Source: Collybiopsis luxurians FD-317 M1
Taxonomy: Eukaryota; Basidiomycota; Agaricomycetes; Agaricales; Omphalotaceae
NCBI GenBank assembly: GCA_000827265.1
Contig: KN834815.1
Span: 68,951-132,950 of the forward strand
DNA: 64,000 nucleotides
Direction: 5' to 3'
In this document: positions 22,434 through 35,100 of the stretch, one piece after another
How positions within the stretch are numbered: position 1 is the first letter of the stretch
Layout of the letters: each line of letters begins with the position of its first letter
The notes under the pieces: model-generated
Told to the model about the DNA's origin: nothing
Seen by the model: the letters and a program-made list of their open reading frames with translations, nothing else
Database searches by the model: none
Program-made: the position numbers and the translations under genes

Positions 22434-25400
22434 CTAAGTCTTAACTGGTATACTGATTAACTCATCAATCCTTGTCAAATATTGAGACCATCTGTGTAAT
22501 CTAGACCGAAGCAGACTCACTCTTGATAGGTTCAGAATTACAGAACGGCCATTCGAAAAGTTGAACCGAGCTACATGCGAGACAATGCGAGAAGCTGGGA
22601 CCCGGTCAGGAGGAAGAGTGCTCATTTCAGAAGAGTAGCTTTGCGCAAAGAACCACGGGTAATGACAGAAAGGATCATGTTTAGAGGAAGGAAGAGGTTG
22701 CTGGCGGCAAATGTGAAAGAATGGCTGTCCTTTGTTAATTTCAATTTTTTGGATACTGCCCGCAATAGGTTTGGTGTCAGTTAATGATGCATAGAATAGC
22801 ACAAGACTATTTCCAATGTGTGTCTGGGACCTCGAATAGTTCACACCATTGTAGGTATAGTGTGCACATTCATAAGACAATGCAGCAGGAGTAGCCTCCA
22901 AGCGGCCTTCAGAAGACAGCTGTTTTGAACTGGATGGAAAGGCTTTGTTGAAAAGATCCTTGAGGATGCAAACAAGCGGCGGACAGTCTTCTCGATTAAG
23001 GAATCTCCTGAGATTGGCACTGCGAGCATGAGCCTTAACAATTGTTGCCTCCATTTCTCCTTTAAGCTTATGATTCAGTAATTTTACATGCCGCAGATAT
23101 GAGAACAAACCTCCAATATGACTATTAGTATTCACTTTTTGGAGTGTCCCAATCAGTCGTTCAAATGGAAAACACCACCAGGATATTACTGGCCCAAAGA
23201 GAAGAAGAAAGTCATAAAGGTGAAAAGCGACGTGAACATTGGTCTTCTTTTCGTGTGATAGAGTGTGAGGATGTACTGTATAAAGGTCATCCACCCATTG
23301 CTTCAAGAGCATCCGATATGATTCGGCACGACGAGGAGTCATTGAGTATCTGCAAAGCAGATCAGTTGCCTGGAATAAAGCCATGGTGTGATCCAGAACT
23401 TGAAGTGGTCGAGAGTGCTTGTCACAAGGTCTACCATCTTTTTCGCCCCAAAGAATAACCAGGGCTATTGGTAAGTAGACCGTACTGAGGGTCCTCCATT
23501 CATCCGCTTTGATTGTTCCAGCTTTTGGATCGCAATAGTTGGAAGGAACATGATTAATCCAAGCGGGAGTAACAGTCTCCTTGATTACATTCTGAATGTG
23601 GCGGATCGTACCTTCATTCACTATGCTTGGGAGGAAGAGCAAGTTTTCGTCAGGAACCTTAGGTTTTGTCATACGCTAGAACAGATGAATCAGATGATGT
23701 TATAGGTAAGAAGTAGAACGAACCCAATCAACCAGGAGCTGAATAAAGTGAGATTTGTCTTCTGCACTCACGGAATTAGTTTCGCCGCTCTTATTGATGA
23801 CTTGAAGTGACGCTGAAAGATTCAAAGAATCCCAAACGTATCGCAAGGGAGCAACTCGAAACTGGCGGAGCTTGTTCTGTAGTTTCTCTTTAGTCAGGGA
23901 TCTGGGAACGTCACTTTCGAAGGGAAGTTGGAGAGTCTCCTGGATTCGTACAATTTGATCCTCCTCAAGATCTCTCTGCGTCACTTCATGTTTCCTTCTT
24001 TCAATGTGTAAGTTGTAAGTGGGATCGTATGGCTTCCACGAGTGTATGAAAGCTGGGTGGATAGCCTTCCCTTGGGACTTCACAAACTGGGTATCAAGTC
24101 TGAGTACGCGTCGACAGTGGTAATGGACAAGGCCCTCGAGTATGGCATGCATGCTGTCAACAACCAGCATGCGGGTCGAGTCCCAGTAAGGTAGGCGCCT
24201 GAGTTCGGACCAGCGCACAGCATGTTCCTCGAACAGTTTATCCCGCTCATTCTTGCTTTGAGCATGACGGTAAGCGGTAGCCTGTTGGAGTAGTAAAGCA
24301 GGGTCCTTCAGCTCCCAATTCTTGAAGTCTGTACGATGTGCGGAATCCCTCCCATACAGGTTGCATCTAGTGCAGAGCCAATTCGATTTTACGCCACCAC
24401 TGCCGTCAACCTTGCGAGCAGCTGGGAGGTCATTTATTGAAAGCACGACAGCTACTTCGACAGTGTTCCCACCAGGAGAAGAAGCGGTGCGAGAAATTCT
24501 AAAACCGCGTTTCCAGCCAATCAGTAGTTGATCGACAATTGGCTTCAGGTAGTGGGCTAAATTGTCAAGCTCGGGTTCCCGAGGACCAGGTATGATCGTC
24601 ATGTAGATATGGTCAGTTTGATAGCGAATATTTTCAGGTAGATTGAGGTTGGCGAGGGACAGAATCCCAATGGAATCATGATTGCCTCGTTTACGAGTAC
24701 CATTGGGGTTGAAGAAGTCTACCTGGATGGCAAATGCTAGTCGAATTTTACCTTCGCGATCAATAAAGAGTTTGTCGGGAGCAGGACCTCGAAATGTTTT
24801 CATAAAATTGGCCTGGAAGACATTTGTAATATTTTGGTGGTTTGGGTCAGGAATATGTAGACGTTTCAAAGCATCATCACAAGCCTTTAAGCATGCATTC
24901 TCGATGTTAACATTAGAGAGTTCGCGGGCAAGGAAGTCAGGGAGAGAAGGGACCAGAAACGGTTTGATGGGCTTATTCTTGCCTTCGATGAGCAAGGAGG
25001 TAGAACATATAACTGTTCCATTGTTGTGGATGCGACTATTAGTGCATGTGGAAGGGTAGGAGAAAGGGTTTGTGATCCGGTTTTGCGAAGGTGGATGAGG
25101 GAAGTGGCACTCGGGACAAACAGCAAATACCGTCATTTCGCTGTCAATATTTATGCGATTCAACGCTGCATAGAGTGTCTTTGGTAACTGTCTCCGAATG
25201 AAAGCATCGTCGGGATGCCACTCCTCTTTTCCATTCTCATCGTGAATTTTGTGAACGGCCATGAGAGAGTCAATAACCAAGCTGAATGCGGCAATAATGA
25301 AGTCGCAAGCGTCTCCAGCAACTCCGATCAAAACGTTACATATTACCCCCACAAGAATGACTAATTGGGCGGTAATATCTAAGTCTTCAACTGGGTTTAC

Positions 25401-26190
25401 GAAAATGTGAGCTGAAAGGAGCACGATCAATATAGGAATGTCATAAGAAGAAAGGAACTTACAACTCTCAACAATTTGCGGACCCGTTTCGGGCAACAGA
25501 GGAAAGATATTTTCAAGAGCCTGAAACTTGACTTCAATCTTTTGTATCAACTCTTCGAGGAACTGCTTCTTCTCCCGAACTGTCCCGTTCGAACCCAGTC
25601 TAGCTGCCGCTAGTGATTTTTTGATAGCCTCCACTTTTTCCTTTGCCTTTTGCATCCGCAACTGTAGTTCAGCACTATTGAGGAGTTCCTCTCCCTCTAC
25701 AGGAATGTCCAAGGAGCGGAAAACTTCCCGACAATGCTGCTCTAGCTCATCCAGAAGCTGCAGAGCGCTCAGAATTTTTGAAGAAGGCGGTCGGAATGAA
25801 GACCGTGATGGGCGAGTTTGCAAAGGCTGGGGGCGAGGAGCAGCAGAGGCTTCAAATCTCTTCAGTCGGGCCATCGCATCTAGCGCTTCAGGAAATGCTA
25901 TCGGAGTGAAGGATGAAGGGTGCTCAGAAGAAATCCGATTCTGGTGCTCCTCTCGAGAATTCCAGAGCTTATTGCTGGACTGGTCCTTGGGCGGTTTAGG
26001 GTCGTCTGTGAGAGTAGCAGCCAGAAGCAGGTCGCTCAGATCGTCAAGCTGCAAGACAAAAACCGTCGGACAAGAATGATGAAATATTTGCGAATCATCG
26101 CACCTCTGACCTATCAACTGTTCTGTTTCGATTTGATATTTCACTTGCCTGAGCCCGACGAGATAAAGGCTGTAGATTCGGTCGAACCAT
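22434..26190 (-). mobile_element. CACTA-type DNA transposon transposase (Tnp2-like)
   Basis: Exons 26190..26104, 26048..25463, 25411..23724, 23675..22434 join in frame to 1200 aa with no internal stop. The N-terminus has SELDDLSDLLLAATL, then a basic and coiled stretch (residues about 130-190, KAKEKVEAIKKSL). A cysteine pair region CPECHFPHPP resembles the zinc-binding part of fungal Tnp2 proteins. The catalytic RNase H-like region contains the Tnp2 signature HIYMTIIPGPREPELDN and LKPIVDQLLIGW, followed by the zinc pair WLCTRCNLYG. Downstream DSMHAILEGLVHYHCRRVL is also characteristic, as is the His/Trp-rich block LYDFLLLFGPVISWWCFPFERL. In this superfamily the protein excises and re-inserts elements ending in CACTA/G. 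An intact frame suggests recent or still possible activity. The start ATG at 26190 needs an intron to join; it is likely but not certain. Confidence 0.88.
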
Positions 26191-26383
26191 GGTCGAGAGT
26201 TTAGAAAAATAAAATAACAATTTCACTGGTTATTAAGAAACCTCGAAGATGACAAAGTCAAATCTGTGTCATTGTTTTCTGCATAAAACATTGTGCAGGA
26301 AGAAAACAAGGTCATAGGAAGTAAACGTATTACGAACTCGTGATAAAAAAAACAAAGGCAATGAAGTGGGAAAGTTAAACCGG

Positions 26384-26460
26384 CTTTGTGCTCTAAGTAG
26401 AGCACAGCGAAGAGTCAATTAGTTCCGTCAAGGACTTTGTACTCTTTGTGCTCTAAGTAG
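26384..26460. repeat. Direct repeat pair, 17 bp, 60 bp apart
   Basis: The string CTTTGTGCTCTAAGTAG ends at 26400 and again at 26460. It lies just upstream of the CACTA transposase start. Short subterminal repeats that bind transposase are typical of CACTA elements, so this may be part of such a region; only two copies were seen. Confidence 0.5.
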
Positions 26461-26831
26461 AAAACGAACAATACAAGGATCATCGGAACTGATTGGTCTG
26501 ACCGAGTCCACATGTGCATTTGTGTTGCCTTCGCCAATGCTATCAAAAAAATCATATGCTAGGGAAGAGGCTGGAACAATACCTACCAAAAGTCTCGAGT
26601 CTTATCTGACAGGATAGATAGATACCTCAGTAACAATTATGATCTTCTGAATTCGCAAGTCTGCCAAAGGATATCAGATCAGGACAAAGAGAGTTTGCCG
26701 TCCTGACGAGATAATAAGATACCTGGGCAGCAAACGCAGACTCGTGAATCCAAAGTTGAGATTAGAACGCCCGAAATTTGACCGGCGATTGGTAATTTGT
26801 AAACCACGAATAAACGCCATATGCTTGATCA

Positions 26832-27640
26832 TGTTCAAACAATCCCGAACAGTTGAACCCCGTCCCACTTCTTCATTGTTAAAAGAGGATGGGACGAGTT
26901 ATCGCCGTCGTGAGTTTTTGATGTTTTCGAGAGTAGACTGACGATTGACGGTGCTAGGGGGAAGTGCGTGAGTCGCGGGCCGCGGGAAATCCGACAGCCG
27001 GTGTCACCGTCCTCCTTCAATCTCCCAAACCTATGAACCAGATCAGCAATATTAACATTTTTCGCTGTAGCACTGGAATTCCTGCCAGATTACTTTGCTC
27101 GAGCACACGAGTTGAGCTTCGAGGATTGTCTGTTGACATTGAGGTTGCTGAGGTATCATAACCTCGAGATTGATAAGGACCCAGATCTTCCGAAGCCAAA
27201 ATGGAGAGCAGGAGCACATACCAACTTTGATATCTGCTTCAGGAATTTGGCGGAGATGGTTTAGAAGTATGTCCGGGAAGGGAAGCACATACGAGTGGAC
27301 GGCAGTCCCTACAAAAACGGGGGAGATAACAGTGAACATCGGTAGGTTGGATTTCCTGTACCATTTTGAGGACTCTAAAGACCATATATGCCTAGGAGAC
27401 ATGTTAATGATGTGGATTGACGATCGCTTTAGAAGCCTTTATCGTCGTGTCAGGATTCTCGGTCCAGGTGAAAACATATTCCGCATTGTCACCGTTGTTA
27501 CCTAAGTCCATGTTCGAATCTTGAAGAGGATCAGCTTGACAACCTTGATGTTTTTCTAGGCCGAAATTACACTCATTGTTGTTATGCGCATTGCCTTCCA
27601 ATTCAGGTGGGATGCCATTGTTGTCAAGGCTCCCTTTTGC
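26832..27640 (-). other. Coding-looking stretch, gene not resolved
   Basis: Three consecutive minus-strand frames look like protein but do not join cleanly. 27640..27404 is an Asn-rich piece (GNAHNNNECNFGLEKHQG ... NPHH). About 27350..27190 contains AVHSYVLPFPDILLNHL. A third contains NVNIADLVHRFGRLKEDGD and ends near 26835. They could be exons of an unrecognised gene or the distal exons of the Zn2Cys6 gene upstream. The flanks 26461..26831 and 27641..28329 hold nothing else I can support. Confidence 0.3.
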
Positions 27641-28329
27641 AGCTGACTCCTGAGTCGTAACGATCTAGATACAAAAATTTGGCAGAGGATTTTAGAGGTT
27701 GAAAAGCACGGGCAGAGATGTGCCAGTGGGGATCAGCTGATTGGCGTACACTCCGGCTTGACTGTGGGGTGCGAGAATGTCGACAAAGACCAGAAGATCC
27801 CGGAGAACGGGGAGCCTATTGGCGAGTAGACCGTGGGGTTTGGAAAGGTTGAACCATCCATCATTGTGACGAGAGCATTATAGCACCCTCATCACATGTA
27901 CAGCCTGCCACAATAGCAGGAAAGGCATAATCCTTTGATCACAGCTGCTCACCATGACGAACTGTAATAAGGGTATTATACTACCTCGACATTGTGACGA
28001 GCCGGTATAATCTCTCAAAATTATGAGTTCGCAAAATAATGTAACTATAGTACCCCGTCGCAGATTCCACGACTCTATAGGAGCCTATAACAATATATAA
28101 AGTTTGGGCCAATTTGGTGATGCAAGTATGTCATCAATTGAACTGATCAAGCATGCTCTTTTACGACATATGAGGAACTATTTTCCGGTACTGAACAAAA
28201 CGGGCATAGAGATCTACAGCAACATAAGAAAAAGATTGAGGTGGGATAGGAGAATCATTGTAAGCACAAGACGAAGCAAAAACTAAATTTACCCACCGCA
28301 ATCTGTCGAAGTGCTGACAGAAGAAATGC

Positions 28330-29705
28330 TTACGGATGCAAAAGACGGTCACAGCTTGCTCCATGAGTAGCATATCTCTGCGATCCGTCCATCATCTCCC
28401 AGCCGGTCAAGAGATGATTTCTGTCGTAAATATTCTAGAGAATACAGATTATAGTGATCATAAGTTGTGCTAGATGAATTTGAACGCGCCTCAACATGAG
28501 GCGCAGTGTTTTCCTGGAGCCCGTACGCCATCTCCCAGCCTCTCAGGAGATGATTTCTGCTGTAAATGTTCTGGAGAACACAAATTACAATGATTGTAAG
28601 TTCATACTAGAAGAATTAAAACATGCCTCTGCGTCGGGAGCAGTATATCTCTGAAGCCTGTCCAGCTTCTCCCAGTCTGTCAAGTTCACCAAGCCTGTCT
28701 GGAGATGATTTCTGCCATATATATCCTGGAGATACAAGTTGGAACAGTTGTAAATTTGCACTAGCAGAATTACAACGCACCTCCTGATGACTCATCGGCG
28801 AACCGACATGCTCGAGCATTCTTTCATACCCAGGCGCTGAACCATACCCATTTCTGCCGTAGATATCCTGGAGATACAAGTTGGAACAGTCGTAAATTTG
28901 CACTAGCAGAATTACAACGCACCTCCTGATAACTCATCGGCGAACCGACATGTTCGAGCATTCTTTCATACCCAGGCGCTGAACCATACCCAACATCAAG
29001 CCCAGAAGGATAAGTGCTGAGCATTTGGGCTTCGCTGGAGAATGACGTTGGCTGGGGGAAAATCCCCGAATTAGAATTGAGTTTCCAGAAAAACCGATTT
29101 CGAAGAGGCAAGGAACTTACAGGAGAAGCCTTTTGGTGCTTCCTTGACCCAAAATCAAATGCCGTCACTGCAGTTGAGGGACGAGGTAGCCTTGCAGCCT
29201 CCATATCACTTTGAAAAGTGTTCTTGAAGATTGAATTGTCTTTTCTTTGGGGGCCTGATTTACGACCACAGATAAGCCGGTAGTGCGCCGTAGTGCAAAC
29301 TGGAAACCGAATCAGCATTAATACGACGAAGATATCGACTATTAGAAAGCAAAAATTAACTTACTTTCACCATCTTGCTTGCACCTAACGCAGGGCTCGT
29401 CGGTGCCGTTAAGCCTCTTGCACTTTCGTCTGAGTCTGCGACAGGAGTTACAGGCATTGGTTGCTTAGAGAAAGAAAGCAAGTTCAGCCCGCTCTGTTTT
29501 ATGGTTGGCCAGCACCAAGGTCTTACCTAGCTGAGTTCTTGATCGATAGCCTACAGGAGGAGATTTTTTTGGCTCAGGCTCTTAGGAAGTAAGGGTAAGA
29601 ATCTTTGGATAGATTTTGATATGAGCTTGTCTTACCATCAGGTATCGAAGCTTTCGGCCTGGGGACAGGAGGCTTGAAAATCTCAAATTTCAGGGTAGAT
29701 GACAT
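28330..29705 (-). CDS. Zn2Cys6 zinc-cluster protein with duplicated 3' exons
   Basis: Exons 29705..29636, 29580..29527, 29463..29365, 29299..29121, 29051..28923, 28867..28781, 28725..28627, 28570..28490, 28434..28330 give 300 aa in one frame. The six Cys of a fungal Gal4-type binuclear cluster are present with C-x2-C-x6-C-x9-C-x2-C-x6-C spacing (ACNSCRRLRRKCKRLNG ... CVRCKQDGE-IC), split by one intron. Such domains bind DNA. No fungal-specific transcription-factor middle domain follows. Instead exons 6 to 9 all start with (D/N)IY(G/S/D)RN and arose by duplication of an exon plus its intron. The introns after exons 7 and 8 begin with GC rather than GT at the aligned position. The last exon could be spliced further, so the C-terminus is uncertain. 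It is a probable nuclear regulator of unknown targets. Confidence 0.72.
28726..29003. repeat. Near-identical 142-bp tandem duplication inside the Zn2Cys6 gene
   Basis: Segment 28726..28867 and segment 28868..29003 are nearly identical (a few substitutions). Each contains one intron and the following YGSAPGYERMLEHVGSPM coding block. The high identity of both intron and exon marks a recent duplication. Confidence 0.85.
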
Positions 29706-29981
29706 GCAAAGATAAAAGTGGTTCACCTGTGGGTGGATTTATGAGCATGTGCAAGATAAACGGCATGCAAACATGAAAGTGGTTTCCCTGTGGGTGGGTC
29801 TATGAATGTGTGCAATTTCCGAATCATCACTTAGCCTTCTTTCCACCAAATTTGCTTGCAGCTCCAGCTTAAGTTTATCAGTGGATAAAACTCGAGGGAG
29901 CTCTAGCCTCTACAGGTTGGTAACAGGCTCTAGTGAGTGAAATCAAATTTAAAATGGTACACGCTGACTTTGATGCTAACT

Positions 29982-30494
29982 TGTGCAGGATGCTAAAAGC
30001 GATTCATTGATCGTTACTGCTATTTCGGAAGAAGAGAACACTCCCTTAACACCTCCACTCAGCATGTTGACGTCAACACCTGACAGCGTCCTTCAAGTTA
30101 TGGCGAGCAAAAGCGGGTGTGTGTAAGTCGCGGACAACTTGGTGGAGTAGTCGGGTCACACACACCCTGCAGTCGTTACTCGGCTTTTCAGATTCGCTTC
30201 TTGTACCACCCTACCCCAGTTCGATGGCCGGTTCACGATATACTTGCTTTGCGGTGCCAGAGAAGCAGGAACAGCTGAAACTTGGACGATTATGTTCGTT
30301 CTACAGGAGGGTCGATCTCTGTAAAGTACGGCGAAAGCATCAAGGTCGAGGAGAAATCAGTAGTCCAGCGGATGGCTGTTCTTCGGATTCCCTGTAATTC
30401 GAGCGTTGCAGAATATGACTGCTCCTTCCCCGACAGTCGAAAATTCTGCTCTTACAAATACTATGACATTCCGCAAATTACCGGAGATCATTAG
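29982..30494 (+). other. Probable exons of an unresolved plus-strand gene
   Basis: A good acceptor (TTGTGCAG) precedes an open stretch DSLIVTAISEEENTPLTPP ... LQVMASKSG (to about 30113). Further on, FDGRFTIYLLCGAREAG (about 30210-30290) and GGSISVKYGESIKVEEKSVVQ (30300-30390) look like protein in different frames, which could be joined by introns. I could not find a start or a consistent model. The rest of 29706..31050 has no other supported feature. Confidence 0.3.
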
Positions 30495-31050
30495 CTCCCC
30501 TCTCATCCACTCTTCCGCGTATCCGTCGTCGCTGCGAATTCCGTATCTGACCCTGTCATCCAAGAGACACTGTTCCTGTTCCTGTACCCATGCCTCGACT
30601 GAGAAGCGGTCAACACAAATTTGTCTTCTTGAATCTTGAAACCTGCACACACCTTCTGCGATGACTTTCCTATGGTCTTGCAGTACAGACGTACGGCTTT
30701 GGATGTGGGTTTAGGGTTTGAGCACCCGCTTCATACAAAATGGGGCTTAGGTTTAAACGAAGGAGCAATTATGGCTCGCTCGGATGAACATTTGAGATGA
30801 GGAATGTGGAAGGGTTTGGCGTGGAGGCGCGGAGGCGTGGAAGGAGATGGAGAGGTATTCTGCAAATATTTTTTTTATCATTCTAGTTCGTTGGGTCTGT
30901 AGTAGCTTGGTAGCCAATCACTCAGCTTGCAAAGAAAATGGGTGACGTTTTGAATTAGAGTATGTACCTTAAAATATATACTATGTGGAAGTTGAGAACG
31001 TTGAGATAACAAAATGAGATTAGATATACCGTAACATAATCTTGTGATCA

Positions 31051-31815
31051 ATGCGTCGCGCGACGCGTCTTCTAGCTCTAAGTTATTCAACATGTTCTAG
31101 AAAATCTCCCCATCTTATAGCTCTACACCGGTGCATCCTCCATTTGCGACTTCGAGCCAACCAAGCGCGCCTACTTCCCCCCGGGAAAGAAACACCCCCG
31201 GCACCACTCGATATTACATATGACAATACATCGAGAACACCGTATTAGTCGGTAACTTGAGGAATTTAAAAACGCTGACAGACTTGACGCTGCGGCAAAT
31301 GGAATTCCTGCTCCTAGTTTAATTCTGACCCAGGACCCTTATGCTGGTGGCGCCAGTCAGTTGCAGGCTCAATCGTTTGACTATAACCCTTGCTTCTGGG
31401 TGACTATCTATGGACCTGGGCATGACAAAAATGCCCAGTTTATGACGAGGAAGAAACATACGATAAAGAAGGTACTCGCTGGGGCTTGCAAGAGTTTCGG
31501 GTTCGACCCTACTCGGTAAGTCTTCTTGTCCTAATGTCCGGCATTCATTAATGCTCGGTTCGATTTTCCAGTGCCAAGCTCCAGCAAATTCTCGTGGTTG
31601 CCGATGAAATTACCGGGGAGCTGGTGTTACACTTTTACGATTGCGATAACTCGGAAACCGTTGGTAAGGCTGGGATCAAGAGCGACAGTAACCTGAGGGT
31701 TGTTTTGGAAGGAAAGAGCCTGGTCCTGAAGAGGAGAACGAGTGGGACTAGTTTCTTGGATGTTGGTTGGACAACATCAGCTATGCAGCATACACTTATC
31801 TTGCATCTATTCTAG
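31051..31815 (+). CDS. Hypothetical 222-aa protein
   Basis: Exons 31051..31241, 31282..31515, 31572..31815 join in frame. The best-supported part is exons 2-3: NGIPAPSLILTQDPYAGG, FDYNPCFWVTIYGPGHD, TIKKVLAGACKSFGFDPTR, then KLQQILVVADEITGELVLHFYDCDNS and a Lys/Arg-rich end. This looks like a compact alpha/beta domain. The first 50 residues are Arg/Leu-rich and less convincing, and the first intron is only 40 nt, so the start may be wrong. I do not recognise a family. It converges with the NRPS relic downstream. Confidence 0.5.
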
Positions 31816-32115
31816 GACTCAAGCGCAGACACACACACATCTATAGCCAGAATCAGGCCTTGTACGAATATTATCTCTACGGTACATATCAAGAAATGTT
31901 GCTTAAACAAAGTGCCGTTCCCTCTATATGAAATTTAGTCTTCTCTGGTAACACCGACACTCCCGTGTGCTGTGTATGCTCTACGATTCAGCGAACACCT
32001 ATATTGGCACATCGGTTTCGCAGAATCAAAACGAACTATGTCGACGGAATCATCACGTCTTTTCTTCAGGTACACTCGCGAAAGATTACTCCCAGTCGCA
32101 CAAAGTTCCTAAGAA

Positions 32116-35100
32116 TTATGTCAAACTCGGGTAAAGAAAAAGAAGGAAAAAAACACACACCCCAATCTCGCCACGAAGGGTTATGGTGTTAGAACCCTCT
32201 CGCAAAACAAGGGCAGTACAACAACTCAGCGGACTCCCAATGTTTGTCGGAAGGTCATAATGATACGGTCCAAGCGTAAACAGGCCTGATAATTCTATCC
32301 CTTTCAAGTCAGCTATATAGAGCATTTTCCAACAAAAATCAGCAAACCTGGAAGTCCGAATGCCTAGGGAACGACAGGTTATGAACAGAAACACAGAAAC
32401 AGAGTTTCGAGTATCGACGTACCCTGGATACAGTTACCAGTTTGCTATTAGACCACTCTTTCAACAGAGCGGCTCGCGAGGGGAGACCTGAAAATGGTGT
32501 AAACTATCGATGAAAACATTCAGAAGACCTTGTCCTTTCCACTTACCCGTAAAGATAGCGCAACCCAACGAAGGAAGGTTGCACGGTCTGAGGCCTTGGC
32601 GTTCTAGCCAAGCGGTTTGGATACTAGGAATGGATTGTGAGCCAATAATTTCACAAGTACGGAAATACTCACAACGAATGGCTTGCTTCTGTCCTACGGA
32701 AAACCGCCGAAACATCTTCATGCAAGAACTGGTGAGGAATACAAGCGACTTTGATCCCCATGCGCAGCGGAGCAAAAAGTTCCAAGAGATGAGTATCCAC
32801 CGCTGCAAAATCACCATCGTTATCAGATCAGGCTCTGGTACGCGATATGATCTGTCCATCTTACAGGAAGGCATCCAACTCAAGAAGATATCCTCGACGC
32901 GAACGGAACCATTTTCACAGATTTTCTCGGCAAAGCCCTCGATCATCGAAACCAGATTTTGGGAAGACACCAATGAGGCTCGTGAGATGTTGAGATGACC
33001 TTCGGCAAAGTAAACTAGGCCAGCTTTGATTAGCGCTTTACCCACCAGCTGGAAGAAAGAGAAACTTACTACAAGCAACTTCAGGTATTGACGGAGACAT
33101 CTTGCTGGTAGGACATTCCGAAATTTCAAGCAGATGTTGAACGTCATCGACACAGATCAACGCGGTTTTGTCTATACTTCTGAATTCAGGAACCAAGTCT
33201 TTCGTAGTAAAGACCAACGATGCTCGTCCCGAGCGGAAGATCAGTCGCTTTCGGAACGCTGGGATCTCTGCTCTAATTGGGAGATACGTCTGGATACCGG
33301 ATAAACTAAGTAATAAGGCACAATGAGTGTGTGGCAGACACTTACATTGCCAGATTTGAAGATCCTGTTATCGTTTATGGTCAGTCGATCAAAAGAGAGA
33401 ACAGATATATAAGACAGACCCAAGCTGATATACGATGGAGGTATGAGTATTGGGCATACAAAACGCAACAGTTACTCCGTAACAGCGTTGACGAATCCAA
33501 TAAGCAACCCGGTTCGAAGCTTCTTCAAGCGCCCGATACGTCCAAGTTGCGCAAGGGACTTCGTTCGACAATGAGCGGTACGAGGTGACCACGACTGTTT
33601 CGGGTCTAGCCAAAGCAAACTTTTCGAGCCAGTGGAGGGGGTGAATCTGAGATTTCGAGGGAAATCCTTTGATCACCGAAAGATACCGCTCATCCGTATG
33701 CGAGAACAAGGAAACCACTAGCTCATCCAGCTTGCCAAGCATAGCAGTCAAAACAGCATCGAATTGGCGGGCCAACAGTTCAACGTCGCTCGCAGACCTG
33801 AAACGACAATGTTAAGATCAATAACCCATATGAATACACCAACTCACATTATCTCACTGTTCCCCAAAACATCGACGACAGCTCTATCCTCAGCAACACG
33901 AACATTGCCGGCGATCGGATGCTCGACCCCGAGGCTCGATACATCGACAGGGCTCGACCACAACCTTTCTCTTTCATCCAATGAAGAGATACCATCCTCC
34001 CCCTCAAAATACACGACGAAACTTGAAGGGAACAACGGTTGATTAACAGGCCGCTGTAAAAGTGGGCGAACATGCTGAAAACCAATAAATCGATGTTTCG
34101 AAGAGAGCTTCGTCAACTTGGCGAGCTCTTCAATTAAGGCATGCGGTGTGGTGTGATTCTCAATGCGAGCGACGACAGACTTCGTGGTGATAAGAGGAGC
34201 GAAAGCATGTTGAAGAGCATACGATCCTAACCGCAACGAAAGTGTCTTTCCAAACACAACTCGGTCAGTCTTAAGATACGACGCAGAAACGATAGACCAC
34301 GCGGCCTGTAACAAATGACCAACAGAGGCGCCAAGCTGTGAAGAAACTCTCGCTAGAGCGCCTCGGTCGCTATAGAAAGTAGCAGAGAAAATCGTGTCTG
34401 AGAAATAGATCATTTGTCGGATAAGTTTGGCCAAGCCCTTGAATGTGGGTCTGCGAATGGAGTTAAAATATCCTCCCAGACGCGAAGGGACCCCGCGGGG
34501 TTGTTGACGAAGAATGTACGGGCCAGAGAAGAAGATAATTGAAGTCGGTGGGTGGCAGGATACACGTAATATTCCCTTTGGACATCTTGGAGCAGATAGG
34601 ACATCGTATGTGCGTCGTATAGGGCGTGATGCATGCTGAGTATCATCCAATAACAGGCTTCACCAGCTTCAAAGAATGTTAATGACCATCTGGGTAAGTG
34701 AGACTTGCTTCGAGAAACGGCAATATTCCGCGAAACTTCTTCGGCCAAGAGCCGAACGTCCGATTTGCCAATGGGATAACGCATGTAGGGTGTTTGACAC
34801 TGAGACAGAATAGCTTGGATAAAGACATTTCCAACAATATCAGATAAGGATACTCTCTGAAAAACTCAAAAACGGCATACGAATCTGAATCCGAGACAGA
34901 GTATGCGGCTGCTGGCAGAAATACGATTCGCAAAGCTTCATGCTGCTGAATTATCTGATCCCAAGCATTGCGCAGACATTCCAAGTCAACGTGCTTATGC
35001 AAACGAAGAAGCCGATGAGACCAATACGCTCCCGGATTTTTAACAGATTCTCCAAGCATCCCCTCTTGCACTAACAGAGCAAAACATCATTGCTAAATTC

